Notes: a model not told the origin generated them from the sequence alone. Shown: positions 52,408-62,141, counted from the first letter of the stretch. The stretch is DNA of 64,000 nt from Streptomyces sp. NBC_00249 (GCF_026342355.1 NZ_JAPEMV010000001.1:1798001-1862000); one strand, 5' to 3'. Made by a program: numbers and translations.

Positions 52408-53739
52408 TCAGGCGTCCTTCGCGACCCGCTCCAGAATCGCCACGCACTCGACGTGGTGCGTCATCGGGAAGAGGTCGAAGACGCGGAGGGTGCGGACCTT
52501 GTAGCCGTGGTCCTTGAAGTAGCCGAGGTCGCGGGCCAGGGCCGCCGGGTCGCAGGCGACGTAGGCGATGCGGCGGGCGGAGAGGCCCGCGATGTGGCGG
52601 ACCGTCTGCTTGCCGGCGCCCGCGCGCGGGGGGTCGAGGACGACGAGGTCGCACTCGGTGATGCCGGTCTTCGGGAGGATCTGCTCGACCTTGCCCTGCT
52701 CGATGCGGACCCGGGGGAAGTCCGCCAGGTTGTGCCGGGCGTCCTCCACCGCGCGCTTCGTCGACTCGATGCCGAGGACGGCCCCGGTGTCGCCGAGGCG
52801 CTCCGCCAGGGCGCCCGCGAAGATGCCGACGCCGCAGTAGAGGTCGAGGGCCATCTCGCCCTTGCGCGGCATCAGGCCCTGCATGACGGCCTTGATCAGG
52901 GTGTCGGCGGCCTGCGGGTGGACCTGCCAGAAGCCGCCCATGCCGACGCGGTACGTACGGCCGTCGGCGCGCTCGCGCACGAAGGGGCGGCCGTGGACGC
53001 GGTGGACCCCGCCGTCCTTCTCCTCGACGCGCAGGACCGAGACGGGCTTGTCCAGCTCGACCAGCGGGAGGCGGCCGCCGGGGCGGGGGGTGAGGACGAC
53101 CTGGCGGTCGCCGGAGCCGGAGGCGGCGATGGCCTCGACCGAGGCCATCTGCGGCCAGTCCTGCTTCTCGATGCCGAGTTCCGAGACGCCGGGGGCGGCG
53201 ATCATGCAGTGGTCGATCAACTCGATGTCGTGCGAGCGGTGCTTGCGCAGGCCGGCGTTGCCGTCCTCGTCGATCGCGAACTGCACGCGGGTGCGCCACT
53301 GCGGGACCTGCCCGGCGGGCAGCTTGTCGCCCTCGGCCGGCATGACGGTGCCGTCCCAGCCGGCCTCCTCCGGGGTGAGGCCGGCGAGCCGCTTCAGCTG
53401 CTCGGCGACGACCTCGCCCTTGAGCCGGCGCTGGGCGCCCGGCTTGGCGTGCTGCCAGTCGCAGCCGCCGCACTTGCCGGGGCCGGCGTACTTGCAGGGG
53501 GCCTCGACGCGGTCCTTGGAGGCCTCCAACACGGTGATCGCGTCGGCGCGCAGGAAGCGGGAGTCGCTCTCGCCCTCCGTCACGCGCGCGACGACCTTCT
53601 CGCCGGGCAGCGTGTGGCGGACGAACAGGACACGGCCGTCCGCGGTACGGGCGATGCAGTGGCCGCCGTGCGCGACGGGGCCGACCTCGACCTCGTACTC
53701 CTCCCCGACCAGTGACTGCTTCTCGTTCTGCTCGGTCAT
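52408..53739 (-). CDS. TrmA/RlmC/RlmD-family 23S rRNA or tRNA (uracil-5-)-methyltransferase
   Basis: 443 residues from the ATG at 53739. An N-terminal TRAM domain (GHCIARTADGRVLFVRHTLPGE) and an iron-sulfur-type cysteine set (CKYAGPGKCGGCDW) come first. The SAM-binding domain follows, with DLYCGVGIFAGALA, VVLDPPRAGAG (catalytic Asp region) and the late nucleophile region YVACDPAALARDL. It methylates C5 of a uridine in RNA. Core gene next to the APC permease gene; not connected with the cluster. Confidence 0.85.
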   Translation of the reverse strand: MTEQNEKQSLVGEEYEVEVGPVAHGGHCIARTADGRVLFVRHTLPGEKVVARVTEGESDSRFLRADAITVLEASKDRVEAPCKYAGPGKCGGCDWQHAKPGAQRRLKGEVVAEQLKRLAGLTPEEAGWDGTVMPAEGDKLPAGQVPQWRTRVQFAIDEDGNAGLRKHRSHDIELIDHCMIAAPGVSELGIEKQDWPQMASVEAIAASGSGDRQVVLTPRPGGRLPLVELDKPVSVLRVEEKDGGVHRVHGRPFVRERADGRTYRVGMGGFWQVHPQAADTLIKAVMQGLMPRKGEMALDLYCGVGIFAGALAERLGDTGAVLGIESTKRAVEDARHNLADFPRVRIEQGKVEQILPKTGITECDLVVLDPPRAGAGKQTVRHIAGLSARRIAYVACDPAALARDLGYFKDHGYKVRTLRVFDLFPMTHHVECVAILERVAKDA

Positions 53740-53802
53740 GGTGGGGAGACTCCAAGGAGGGAAGGAAGAGTGGATCGAAAGTGGATCGAGTGGGGCCAAA
53801 GG

Positions 53803-53854
53803 GAACGGCCGGACGACCGACCCACCAGTTTACGTGGATCTCGTCCGGCCGTTC
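53803..53854. terminator. Terminator hairpin after the APC permease gene
   Basis: A perfect 14-bp stem (53803-53816 with 53841-53854) enclosing a 24-nt loop that itself can form a short stem. It lies 16 nt past the permease stop at 53870. Confidence 0.7.
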
Positions 53855-53869
53855 ACCAACCCTTCGCGG

Positions 53870-55924
53870 CTACTTCGCCGCCGGGTCCTTCGGGCGCGGG
53901 CGCGGGGTGTCGACGGGCCCGCGGCGCACGGCGCCCGGGGCGTTCCACTCCTGGCGCTTCTTGGCCCGCCGCTTGGCGAGCTCCGAGGACTCCAGCTGGT
54001 AGGGCACCGAGGTGACCATCACGCCGGGCGTGAAGAGCAGCCGGCCCTTGAGGCGCAGGGCGCTCTGGTTGTGCAGCAGGTGCTCGTACCAGCGGCCGAC
54101 GACGTACTCGGGGATGTACACGCTGACGGCGTCGCGCGGGTTCTCGCTGCGCAGCCCCTTGACGTACTCGACCACGGGCCGGGTGATCTCGCGGTAGGGC
54201 GAGTCGAGGATCTTCAGCGGGACGTTGATCCCGCGCCGTTCCCACTCCGCCTTGAGGGCCTTGGTCTCGGCCGGGTCGACGCTGATGCTGAGCGCCTCCA
54301 GGGTGTCCGAGCGGGTGAGCTTGGCGAAGGCCAGGGCGCGCAGCGTGGGCTTGTGGACCTTGGAGACCAGGACGATGGAGTGGACCCGGGAGGGGCGCAC
54401 GCTGTCGTCGCTGGGGCCTTCGGCCGCCGCGATCTCGTCGGCGACCCGGTCGTAGTGCTTGCGGATCGCCGTCATGGTTCCGTAGAAGATCAGCATGCCG
54501 AGCAGGGCGACCCAGGCGCCGTGGGTGAACTTGGTCGCCAGGACGACGACCAGCACCATGCCGGTGAAGAAGGCGCCGAAGGTGTTGATGGCCCGCGAGC
54601 GGTGCATCCGGCGGCGGACGGCCTGGTCCTTCTCGCTGCGCAGGTGGCGGTTCCAGTGCCGGACCATGCCGATCTGGCTCAGCGTGAAGGAGACGAACAC
54701 GCCGACGATGTAGAGCTGGATCAGCTTGGTGGAGTCGGCGTCGTAGATCCACACCAGCAGGATGGCGGCGCCCGCGAGGAGCACGATGCCGTTGGAGAAG
54801 GCCAGCCGGTCGCCGCGGGTGTGCAGCTGGCGCGGCAGGTAGCGGTCCTGGGCGAGGATCGAGCCGAGCAGCGGGAAGCCGTTGTAGGCGGTGTTCGCGG
54901 CCAGGAACAGGACGAGCGCGGTGGCGGTGGCGAGCACGATGAACAGGAAGCTGCCGTTGCCGAAGACGGCCTCGGCGACCTGGGAGATCACCGGGTGCTG
55001 GACGAAGTCGTCGCCGACGGGGACGCCGTTGTCGAGCAGGTTGGTGGCCGGGGTCTCGGCCATCTTGACGTCGGTGGCCATGGCCAGGCCGATGATCCCG
55101 CAGAACATGGTGACGGCCAGGCCGCCCATGAGGGCGAGGGTGCTGGCGGCGTTCTTGCTCTTGGGCTTGCGGAAGGCCGGTACGCCGTTGCTGATCGCCT
55201 CGACGCCGGTCAGGGCGGCGCAGCCGGAGGAGAAGGCCCGCAGCAGCAGGAAGACGAGTGCGAAGCCGGCGAGTCCCTGGTGCTCGGCCTTGATCTCCAG
55301 GCCGGCGGTGGGGGCCTCCATCGTGTCGTCCATGACGAGGCCGCGCCAGGCACCCCAGGCGATCATGACGAACACGGCGCCGACGAACACGTACGTCGGG
55401 ATGGCGAAGAGTTTTCCGGATTCCTTCACGCCGCGCAGATTCATCAGCGTGAGCAGCAGAATCATGACGACCGCCGAGAGCACCTTGTGCTCGATGACGA
55501 AATCGACGGCGGAGCCGAGATTCTCCACGCCGGAGGAGATCGACACGGCGACGGTGAGGACGTAGTCGACGAGCAGGGCGCTCGCCACGGTCAGTCCGGC
55601 CTTGGGCCCGAGGTTGGTGTTGGCGACCTCGTAGTCGCCGCCTCCGCTGGGGTAGGCGTGGACGTTCTGCCGGTACGAGGCGACCACCGTGAACATCAGC
55701 ACGACGACCGCGACCGCGATCCAGGGGCTGAAGCGGTACGCCGACACACCGGCGATCGACAGGACCAGCAGGACTTCGCCGGGGGCATATGCCACCGAGG
55801 AGAGCGGGTCGGATGCGAACACAGGGAGGGCGATCCGCTTGGGGAGCAGCGTTTCCCCGAGGCGGTCGCTGCGTAGCGCCCGGCCGATCAGGATCCGTTT
55901 GGGCACGTCGGTCAGTTTGGACAC
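53870..55924 (-). CDS. APC-superfamily amino-acid permease with long C-terminal domain
   Basis: 684 residues from a GTG at 55924. About twelve membrane helices occupy roughly residues 30-470; typical segments are LPVFASDPLSSVAYAPGE, YPSGGGDYEVANTNLG and LRAFSSGCAALTGVEAISNGVPAF. A cytoplasmic C-terminal part of about 200 residues follows, ending in a basic Pro-rich tail. As I recall it corresponds to M. tuberculosis Rv2690c, whose neighbours are also an RNA methyltransferase and the ceoB/ceoC (TrkA) pair. Substrate unknown; potassium or an amino acid is possible for this branch. Confidence 0.82.
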   Translation of the reverse strand: MSKLTDVPKRILIGRALRSDRLGETLLPKRIALPVFASDPLSSVAYAPGEVLLVLSIAGVSAYRFSPWIAVAVVVLMFTVVASYRQNVHAYPSGGGDYEVANTNLGPKAGLTVASALLVDYVLTVAVSISSGVENLGSAVDFVIEHKVLSAVVMILLLTLMNLRGVKESGKLFAIPTYVFVGAVFVMIAWGAWRGLVMDDTMEAPTAGLEIKAEHQGLAGFALVFLLLRAFSSGCAALTGVEAISNGVPAFRKPKSKNAASTLALMGGLAVTMFCGIIGLAMATDVKMAETPATNLLDNGVPVGDDFVQHPVISQVAEAVFGNGSFLFIVLATATALVLFLAANTAYNGFPLLGSILAQDRYLPRQLHTRGDRLAFSNGIVLLAGAAILLVWIYDADSTKLIQLYIVGVFVSFTLSQIGMVRHWNRHLRSEKDQAVRRRMHRSRAINTFGAFFTGMVLVVVLATKFTHGAWVALLGMLIFYGTMTAIRKHYDRVADEIAAAEGPSDDSVRPSRVHSIVLVSKVHKPTLRALAFAKLTRSDTLEALSISVDPAETKALKAEWERRGINVPLKILDSPYREITRPVVEYVKGLRSENPRDAVSVYIPEYVVGRWYEHLLHNQSALRLKGRLLFTPGVMVTSVPYQLESSELAKRRAKKRQEWNAPGAVRRGPVDTPRPRPKDPAAK

Positions 55925-56134
55925 GCAGAGGATCGTAAGCGTTCGAAATCCGACTGACGAACCCCCCGCCCCTTATCCGGGGCAATGAGCCGCCAATGAG
56001 GCCCCGCCTGGACCCCAAAGGGGCACACTGGTGACCGCCCGTGTGTAGCTTGGGCCATGGTCTGAGACCCTGTTTAGCCAGAGCATGCAATGAGGCTGGA
56101 AACCAGCGAGCCGCTGTCAGCCGGAAGGACGGCC

Positions 56135-56803
56135 GTGCACATCGTCATCATGGGTTGCGGAAGAGTGGGCTCCGCCCTCGCGCAGACCCTGGAACAGCAG
56201 GGTCACACGGTCGCCGTCGTCGACCAGGACCCCACCGCATTCCGCCGGCTCGGGGCTTCCTTCGGCGGCCGCCGCGTCACCGGGGTCGGCTTCGACCAGG
56301 ACACCCTGCGCGAGGCCGGGATCGAGGAGGCGGGCGCCTTCGCAGCGGTCAGCAGTGGTGACAATTCCAACATCATCGCCGCCCGCGTGGCGCGCGAGAT
56401 GTTCGGCGTCGAGAACGTCGCCGCCCGCATCTACGACCCCAAGCGCGCCGAGGTCTACCAGCGGCTCGGCATCCCCACCGTCGCGACCGTACGGTGGACC
56501 GCCGACCAGATGCTGCGCCGTCTCCTGCCCTCGGGCGCGGAGCCGCTGTGGCGCGACCCGAGCGGCGGCGTCCAGCTCGCCGAGGTGCACACCTCGGCCG
56601 CCTGGATCGGCCACAAGGTCAGCCAGCTCCAGGAGGAGACGGGCGTGCGGGTCGCGTTCCTCACCCGGCTGGGCGAGGCGATGCTCCCGACGTCGGCGAC
56701 CGTCCTCCAGGAGGGCGACCTCGTCCACGTGATGATGCGCACAGACGAGATCGACAAGGTCGAGGCGGCCTTCGCCGAGGGTCCTGAGGAGGCACACGCA
56801 TGA
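56135..56803 (+). CDS. TrkA-type potassium-uptake regulatory protein (first of a pair)
   Basis: 222 residues from a GTG at 56135 with GGAAGGA upstream; the frame is open back to 56090. The RCK N domain begins VHIVIMGCGRVGSALA (GxGxxG NAD-binding) with D in VAVVDQDP. The RCK C domain is about 135-215 (GEAMLPTSATVLQEGDLVHVMM). It binds NAD/NADH and gates a K+ channel or transporter. It corresponds to ceoB; the stop overlaps the second gene by ATGA. Confidence 0.88.
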   Translation: MHIVIMGCGRVGSALAQTLEQQGHTVAVVDQDPTAFRRLGASFGGRRVTGVGFDQDTLREAGIEEAGAFAAVSSGDNSNIIAARVAREMFGVENVAARIYDPKRAEVYQRLGIPTVATVRWTADQMLRRLLPSGAEPLWRDPSGGVQLAEVHTSAAWIGHKVSQLQEETGVRVAFLTRLGEAMLPTSATVLQEGDLVHVMMRTDEIDKVEAAFAEGPEEAHA

Positions 56804-57462
56804 GGGTCGCGATCGCCGGAGCAGGGGCCGTCGGCCGTTCCATCGCGGGCGAGCTGCTGGAGAACGGCCACGAGGTGCTCCTCGTGGACAAGGCTCCGAC
56901 CGCCATCTCGGTGGAGCGGGTACCCCAGGCGGAGTGGCTGCTGGCCGACGCCTGCGAGATCACCTCGCTCGACGAGGCGGCGCTCCAGCGCTGCAACGTG
57001 GTCATCGCCGCCACCGGTGACGACAAGGTCAACCTCGTCGTCTCCCTCCTCGCCAAGACCGAGTACGGGGTCCCCCGGGTCGTGGCGCGGGTGAACAACC
57101 CGAAGAACGAGTGGCTCTTCAACGAGTCCTGGGGCGTCGACGTCGCGGTCTCCACGCCGCGCCTGATGTCGGCCCTGGTCGAGGAGGCCGTCAGCGTCGG
57201 CGACCTGGTGCGCCTGCTGCGCTTCAGCCACGGCGACGCCAACCTCGTCGAGCTGACCCTGCCGCCCGACTCCTCGGTCGCGGGCACCCAGATCAGCGAG
57301 ATCGCCTGGCCCGAGGACACCTCGCTGGTCACGATCATCCGGGGCAACCGGGTCCTCACCCCGCACGGCGAGGAGACCCTGGAGCCGGGCGACGAGCTCC
57401 TCTTCGTGGCCGCCCAGGCCCGCGAGGAGCAGCTGGAGGACCTCCTCCAGGCCCGCAACTAG
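56800..57462 (+). CDS. TrkA-type potassium-uptake regulatory protein (second of a pair)
   Basis: 220 residues. RCK N begins MRVAIAGAGAVGRSIAGELL, with the acidic residue in VLLVDKAP and the GDDKVNLVVSLLAKTEYG helix. RCK C is about 135-215. It is a paralogue of the preceding gene and overlaps it by 4 nt, so the two probably assemble as a hetero-ring under a K+ transporter. The gene is followed by a strong bidirectional hairpin. Confidence 0.88.
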   Translation: MRVAIAGAGAVGRSIAGELLENGHEVLLVDKAPTAISVERVPQAEWLLADACEITSLDEAALQRCNVVIAATGDDKVNLVVSLLAKTEYGVPRVVARVNNPKNEWLFNESWGVDVAVSTPRLMSALVEEAVSVGDLVRLLRFSHGDANLVELTLPPDSSVAGTQISEIAWPEDTSLVTIIRGNRVLTPHGEETLEPGDELLFVAAQAREEQLEDLLQARN

Positions 57463-57472
57463 TCCTGCGGAC

Positions 57473-57523
57473 ACGACGGAGGGGCGGGGCCGACCTTGAT
57501 GGTCGGCCCCGCCCCTCCGTCGT
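57473..57523. terminator. Bidirectional terminator between trkA and DUF3159 genes
   Basis: A perfect 23-bp stem (57473-57495 with 57501-57523) and a TTGAT loop, between the convergent stops at 57462 and 57549. The longest hairpin in the window. Confidence 0.85.
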
Positions 57524-57548
57524 CACAGGTGCGGCTCCGTCGCCCGGC

Positions 57549-58265
57549 TCAGGCCTTCTTCTCCCGGGCGGCCAGCTCCTCGGCCTCGTACTCCGCGATG
57601 ACGTCGATCGGCGGCGGCGCCTTCGCCAGGAAGACCCAGGTGAAGTACACGGCCAGCACCATCGGCGGGAGCTTGAGCGCGATCAGCACCCAGCCCAGCT
57701 GCGTCGCGTCGCCCCACCAGTACAGCGGGAAGAGGATCGCGTACTTGGCGAGGAAGATCAGGCCCCAGGCCAGGCTGGCCTTGGTGTACGCCTTCTTGCG
57801 GCCCGGGTTGCGGGTGCGCCAGGACAGGTTCTCCTTGAAGACCGGCCCCAGGATCACGCCCAGCAGCGGGAAGCCCACCAGCGCCGAGACCGTGAAGGCC
57901 ACGCCCAGGCCGACGCCGTAGATCATGCCCGGCAGGTAGAAGCCCTTGGCGCTGCCCGTGAAGAGGGCGAAGGCCACGCCCACGCCCACGCCGAAGACCC
58001 CGCTGAAGGCGTGCTTGACGGTGTCCTTGCGCAGCAGTCGGACGATCACCAGCAGCACGGCGACCGCGCCCGCCGCGATGGCCGACAGCTTCACGTCCTT
58101 GTTGATCGTGTAGATCATCACGAAGAGCAGGCCGGGGAGCATCGTCTCCACGGTGCCCCGGATGCCGCCGAAGGCATCGAAGAGCGCCGCCTGGGTCACG
58201 GCCTTCTGGTCGTCGGTGGGCCCGGCGTCAGGATCTGGGGTGGTCGGTCTGTCGAGTGACGTCAC
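57549..58265 (-). CDS. DUF3159 family membrane protein
   Basis: 238 residues. A short polar N-terminus is followed by DAFGGIRGTVETMLPGLLF, the family signature, and about six hydrophobic helices. LPGMIYGVGLGVAFTVSALVG and SLAWGLIFLAKYAILFPLYW are conserved parts. Function is unknown. It follows the OB-fold gene by 3 nt and corresponds to the Rv2693c position in M. tuberculosis. Confidence 0.82.
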   Translation of the reverse strand: MTSLDRPTTPDPDAGPTDDQKAVTQAALFDAFGGIRGTVETMLPGLLFVMIYTINKDVKLSAIAAGAVAVLLVIVRLLRKDTVKHAFSGVFGVGVGVAFALFTGSAKGFYLPGMIYGVGLGVAFTVSALVGFPLLGVILGPVFKENLSWRTRNPGRKKAYTKASLAWGLIFLAKYAILFPLYWWGDATQLGWVLIALKLPPMVLAVYFTWVFLAKAPPPIDVIAEYEAEELAAREKKA

Positions 58266-58268
58266 CGG

Positions 58269-58688
58269 TTAGTGCTCCTGTCCGAGCGGTCGGAGTTCGT
58301 ACTTCGGGTTGAAGAGGACCCGGCGCCCATGACTCATCGAGATGCGCCCGGAGGCGATCATGCGCCGGCCGGGCTCGATTCCCACGATCGAGCGACGCCC
58401 GAGCCAGACCACGTCCAGTGCGGCCGAGCCGTCGAACAGCTCCGCCTCCAGCGCGGGCACGCCCGCACGGGGCCGCAGGGTGACCGTACGCAGGGTTCCG
58501 GTCACCTTGACTATCTGGCGGTCGTGGCAGTCGCAGATCCGCGTGCACCCCGCGGCTTCTGCGTCCTCCTGCAGCTCCGCCGAATGCAGCTCCTCCTGCG
58601 AGGTGGAAAGCCGTTCGATCATCCGGCGGAACCGGCCCGCCGGCCTGGCCGGTTTCGCGGGCTTCTCGGGACGCGGTTCAGCACTCAT
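58269..58688 (-). CDS. OB-fold nucleic-acid-binding domain protein
   Basis: 139 residues. A basic Pro-rich start of about 25 residues is followed by an OB-type domain: IVKVTGTLRTVTLRP, ALEAELFDGSAALDVVWLGRR, GIEPGRRMIASGRIS. A CTRICDCHDR segment with three Cys precedes it. This is the small RecG-wedge-like family found next to DUF3159 genes in actinobacteria. Function unknown. Confidence 0.8.
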   Translation of the reverse strand: MSAEPRPEKPAKPARPAGRFRRMIERLSTSQEELHSAELQEDAEAAGCTRICDCHDRQIVKVTGTLRTVTLRPRAGVPALEAELFDGSAALDVVWLGRRSIVGIEPGRRMIASGRISMSHGRRVLFNPKYELRPLGQEH

Positions 58689-58713
58689 ACAAGGAAGCGT
58701 ACCGGCGCCCCCA

Positions 58714-59400
58714 CTACCTCTCGAAGCGGTATCCCATGCCCGGTTCGGTGATGAAGTGCCGCGGGTGCGAGGGGTCCGCCTCCAGCTTGCGGCGCAGCTG
58801 CGCCATGTAGACCCGCAGGTAGTTGGTCTCCGTGCCGTAGGAGGGCCCCCAGACCTCCTGGAGCAGCTGCTTCTGGCTGACCAGCTTGCCGCCGTTGCGC
58901 ACGAGCACCTCCAGCAGGTGCCATTCCGTGGGGGTCAGGCGTACGTCGCGCCCCGCGCGCACCGCCTTCTTCGCGGCGAGGTCCACCGTGAAGCCCTCGG
59001 TCTCCACGACCACCTCGTCCTCCCCGGCGCCCGCGGAGGGCTCGGCCCGGCGGACGGCCGCCCGCAGCCGGGCCAGCAGCTCGTCCATGCCGAAGGGCTT
59101 GGTGACGTAGTCGTCTGCGCCCGCGTCGAGCGCCTCGACCTTCTCGTCGGAGCTGTGCCGGGCGGAGAGGACCAGGATCGGCACCCGGGTCCAGCCGCGG
59201 AGCCCCTTGATCACCTCGACCCCGTCCATGTCGGGCAGGCCGAGGTCGAGGACCACCACGTCGGGGTGGCGGGCGGCGGCCAGTTCCAGGGCTCCCGCCC
59301 CGTCGGCGGCGGCGTCGACCTCGTACTTGCGCGCCTTGAGGTTGATCACGAGGGCTCGGACGATCTGGGGTTCGTCGTCCACCACGAGCACCCGGGTCAT
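58714..59400 (-). CDS. kdpE: Response regulator, KdpE type
   Basis: 228 residues. The receiver domain has VLVVDDEP, phospho-Asp in VVLDLGLPDMDG, and Lys in YVTKPFGMDELLARL. The DNA-binding winged helix is at about 130-225 (VRLTPTEWHLLEVLVRNGGKLVS, GPSYGTETNYLRVYMAQLRRKLE). It overlaps the KdpD gene by ATGA. It normally activates the kdpFABC potassium ATPase; those genes are not in this window. Confidence 0.9.
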   Translation of the reverse strand: MTRVLVVDDEPQIVRALVINLKARKYEVDAAADGAGALELAAARHPDVVVLDLGLPDMDGVEVIKGLRGWTRVPILVLSARHSSDEKVEALDAGADDYVTKPFGMDELLARLRAAVRRAEPSAGAGEDEVVVETEGFTVDLAAKKAVRAGRDVRLTPTEWHLLEVLVRNGGKLVSQKQLLQEVWGPSYGTETNYLRVYMAQLRRKLEADPSHPRHFITEPGMGYRFER

Positions 59401-62036
59401 TGGGGTCCTGCTTTCTGTCGTTCGGGTCCTGCCTGCCCTGCTGCGTCAACGTCCGCCGGGTCCTCCCCGGTTCCGGGCGCCCGCGCCCGGGTGCGGCCCT
59501 CGGCGTCCACCGTGACCCGGGCGGGCGGGCCGCCCCGGGGCACCGCGCGCAGGGTGAGCACCATGGTCAGCCCGCCCCCGGGGGTGTCCTCGGCCGTGAG
59601 GGCGCCGTCCATGGCCTCGGCGAAGCCGCGGGCCACCGCCAGGCCCAGGCCCACCCCGGCGCCGCGCGGGGCGTCCCCGTGGCGCTGGAAGGGGGCGAAG
59701 ATCCGGTCCTTGGCCTCGTCGGGCACTCCGGGGCCCCGGTCGACGACCCGTACTTCGACGCGGTCGCCGAGGAAGCTGGCCGCGACGAGCACGGGCTCCC
59801 CGCGCGGGCTGTACTTGACGGCGTTCTCCACCACGTTGGCCACGGACCGCTCCAGCAGCCCCGGGTCCACCGCCACCATCGGCAGGGTCTCCGGCACGTC
59901 GAGCAGCACGCTGTCCTCCGGTACGCCGCCCAGCGCCATCGGGACCACCTCGTCGAGGTCGATCTCCCGGATCAGCGGGGTCACGGTGCCGGTCTGGAGC
60001 CGCGACATGTCGAGCAGGTTGCCGACCAGGTGGTCGAGCCGGTCGGCGCCGTGCTCGATGCCCTCCAGCAGTTCGGCCCGGTCCTCCTCGGACCAGTCCA
60101 CGTCGTCGGAGCGCAAGGAGGACACCGAGGCCTTGATGGAGGCCAGGGGCGTGCGCAGGTCATGGCTGACGGCGGCCAGCAGGGCGGTCCGGATCCGGTT
60201 GCCCTCGGCGAGGCTGCGCGCCTCCTCGGCCTGCCCGACGAGCCGCTGCCGGTCGAGGGCCACGGCGGCCTGGGCGGCGAAGGCGCCCAGCACCCGGCGG
60301 TCCTCGGCGGGCAGGACCCGCCCGGACAGGGCCAGGGCCATGTGGTCGCCGATCGGCATGTCCACATCGGCGTCCTCGGGCCGGGCGGCCGGCCGGGGCC
60401 CCACGCTGCCGGCCCGCGTCCACGGCTCGGTGTCGCCCGCCCGCTCCAGCAGGGCCACCGACTCCATCGCGAAGGTCTCGCGCACCCGCTCCAGCAGCGC
60501 CCCCAGGGCCGTCTCCCCGCGCAGCACGCTCCCGGCCAGGAAGGAGAGGATCTCGGACTCGGCGCGCAGCCGCGCGGCCTGGTGCGTGCGCCGGGCGGCG
60601 AGGTCCACGACGGAGGCCACCGAGACCGCGACGCCGAAGAAGACGGCGATGGCCATGATGTTCTTCGGGTCGGAGACGGTGAACCGGTGCAGCGGCGGGG
60701 CGAAGAAGTAGTTCAGCAGCAGCGAGCCGCAGGCGGCGGAGGCGAGGGCGGGCCAGAGCCCGCCGAGCAGTGCGGCCGCCACCGTCAGGGCGAGGAAGAG
60801 CAGCATGTCGTTGGCGAGGCCGGGGTCGGCGTCGACGTGGGTGAGCAGCAGGCACAGCAGCACCGGGCAGACCACGCCCACCAGCCAGCCGGCCACGATC
60901 CGCGTCCGCCCCAGCCGGGCCGCCGAGCGGGCGACGGGCAGTCCGCGCCCCTTGGCGACCTCCTCGTGGGTGACGATGTGCACGTCGAGGTCGGGCCCCG
61001 AGTCGCGGGCCACGGTGGCGCCCACGCCGGGCCCCAGGACGTACTGCCAGGTCTTGCGCCGGCTGGAGCCCAGCACGATCTGGGTGGCGTTGACCCCGCG
61101 GGCGAAGGCGAGGAGCGCCTCGGGGATGTTGTCGCCGATCACATGGTGAAACGTTCCTCCCAGGTCCTCGACCAGGGTCCGCTGGACCGCGAGCTCCTTC
61201 GGGGAGGCGGAGGTCAGCCCGTCGCTGCGGGCGATGTAGACGGCGAGGATCTCGCTGCCGGAGCCCTTGGCGGCCATCCGGGAGGCCCGGCGGATGAGGG
61301 TGCGCCCCTCCGGTCCGCCGGTCAGGCCCACCACGATCCGCTCGCGCGCCTGCCAGGTGGAGCGGATGCCGTGCTCGCCCCGGTACTGCTGGAGGTACTC
61401 GTCGGCCCGGTCGGCCACCCACAGCAGCGCGAGTTCGCGCAGCGCGGTCAGGTTGCCCGGCCGGAAGTAGTTGGACAGGGCCGCGTCGACCTTGTCGGAC
61501 TTGTATATGTTCCCGTGCGCCATCCGGCGGCGCAGGGCCTGCGGGGACATGTCGACCAGCTCGATCTGGTCGGCCCGGCGGACCACCTCGTCCGGCACCG
61601 TCTCCCGCTGCCGGACCCCGGTGATCGACTCCACCACGTCCCCGAGGGACTCCAGGTGCTGGATGTTCACGGTGGAGATCACGTCGATCCCGGCCCGCAG
61701 CAGCTCCTCCACGTCCTGCCAGCGCTTGGCGTTGCGCGAGCCGGGCACGTTGGTGTGCGCGAGCTCGTCCACCAGCGCCACGGCGGGCCTGCGGGCCAGC
61801 ACGGCGTCGACGTCCATCTCCGTGAAGGCGGCGCCCCGGTAGGTCAGCGCCTTGCGCTCCACCTGTTCGAGGCCGTGCAGCATGACCTCGGTGCGCGGCC
61901 GGCCGTGGTGCTCGACGAAGCCGACGACGCAGTCGCCGCCCCGCTCCACCCGCCGGTGGCCTTCCGAGAGCATCGCGTACGTCTTGCCCACACCGGGTGC
62001 CGCGCCGAGATAGATCCTGAGTCTGCCGCGTCCCAT
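59397..62036 (-). CDS. kdpD: Sensor histidine kinase, KdpD type
   Basis: 879 residues from the ATG at 62036 (MGRGRLRIYLG); a GTG 11 codons earlier is also open. The N-terminal KdpD domain has the Walker motif GAAPGVGKTYAML and LVDELAHTNVPG. A Usp-like domain (about 240-365) and four short helices (DUF4118, about 390-490) follow, then a GAF-like region and the kinase core with phospho-His in AAVSHDLRTPLASIKAS. The N and G boxes include NVVENAVKYSP and GVGLGLAVARGFAE. It senses K+ limitation or turgor and phosphorylates KdpE. Confidence 0.92.
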   Translation of the reverse strand: MGRGRLRIYLGAAPGVGKTYAMLSEGHRRVERGGDCVVGFVEHHGRPRTEVMLHGLEQVERKALTYRGAAFTEMDVDAVLARRPAVALVDELAHTNVPGSRNAKRWQDVEELLRAGIDVISTVNIQHLESLGDVVESITGVRQRETVPDEVVRRADQIELVDMSPQALRRRMAHGNIYKSDKVDAALSNYFRPGNLTALRELALLWVADRADEYLQQYRGEHGIRSTWQARERIVVGLTGGPEGRTLIRRASRMAAKGSGSEILAVYIARSDGLTSASPKELAVQRTLVEDLGGTFHHVIGDNIPEALLAFARGVNATQIVLGSSRRKTWQYVLGPGVGATVARDSGPDLDVHIVTHEEVAKGRGLPVARSAARLGRTRIVAGWLVGVVCPVLLCLLLTHVDADPGLANDMLLFLALTVAAALLGGLWPALASAACGSLLLNYFFAPPLHRFTVSDPKNIMAIAVFFGVAVSVASVVDLAARRTHQAARLRAESEILSFLAGSVLRGETALGALLERVRETFAMESVALLERAGDTEPWTRAGSVGPRPAARPEDADVDMPIGDHMALALSGRVLPAEDRRVLGAFAAQAAVALDRQRLVGQAEEARSLAEGNRIRTALLAAVSHDLRTPLASIKASVSSLRSDDVDWSEEDRAELLEGIEHGADRLDHLVGNLLDMSRLQTGTVTPLIREIDLDEVVPMALGGVPEDSVLLDVPETLPMVAVDPGLLERSVANVVENAVKYSPRGEPVLVAASFLGDRVEVRVVDRGPGVPDEAKDRIFAPFQRHGDAPRGAGVGLGLAVARGFAEAMDGALTAEDTPGGGLTMVLTLRAVPRGGPPARVTVDAEGRTRARAPGTGEDPADVDAAGQAGPERQKAGPQ

Positions 62037-62141
62037 GCGCTCATTCTCGGGGACGTCGCCGCAGTTCACGCACCGATGGACGGCCGCGGACCGATCCCTG
62101 ACGCATCCCTGACGCGCCCGCCCGGCCCGGACGCGCGAAAG

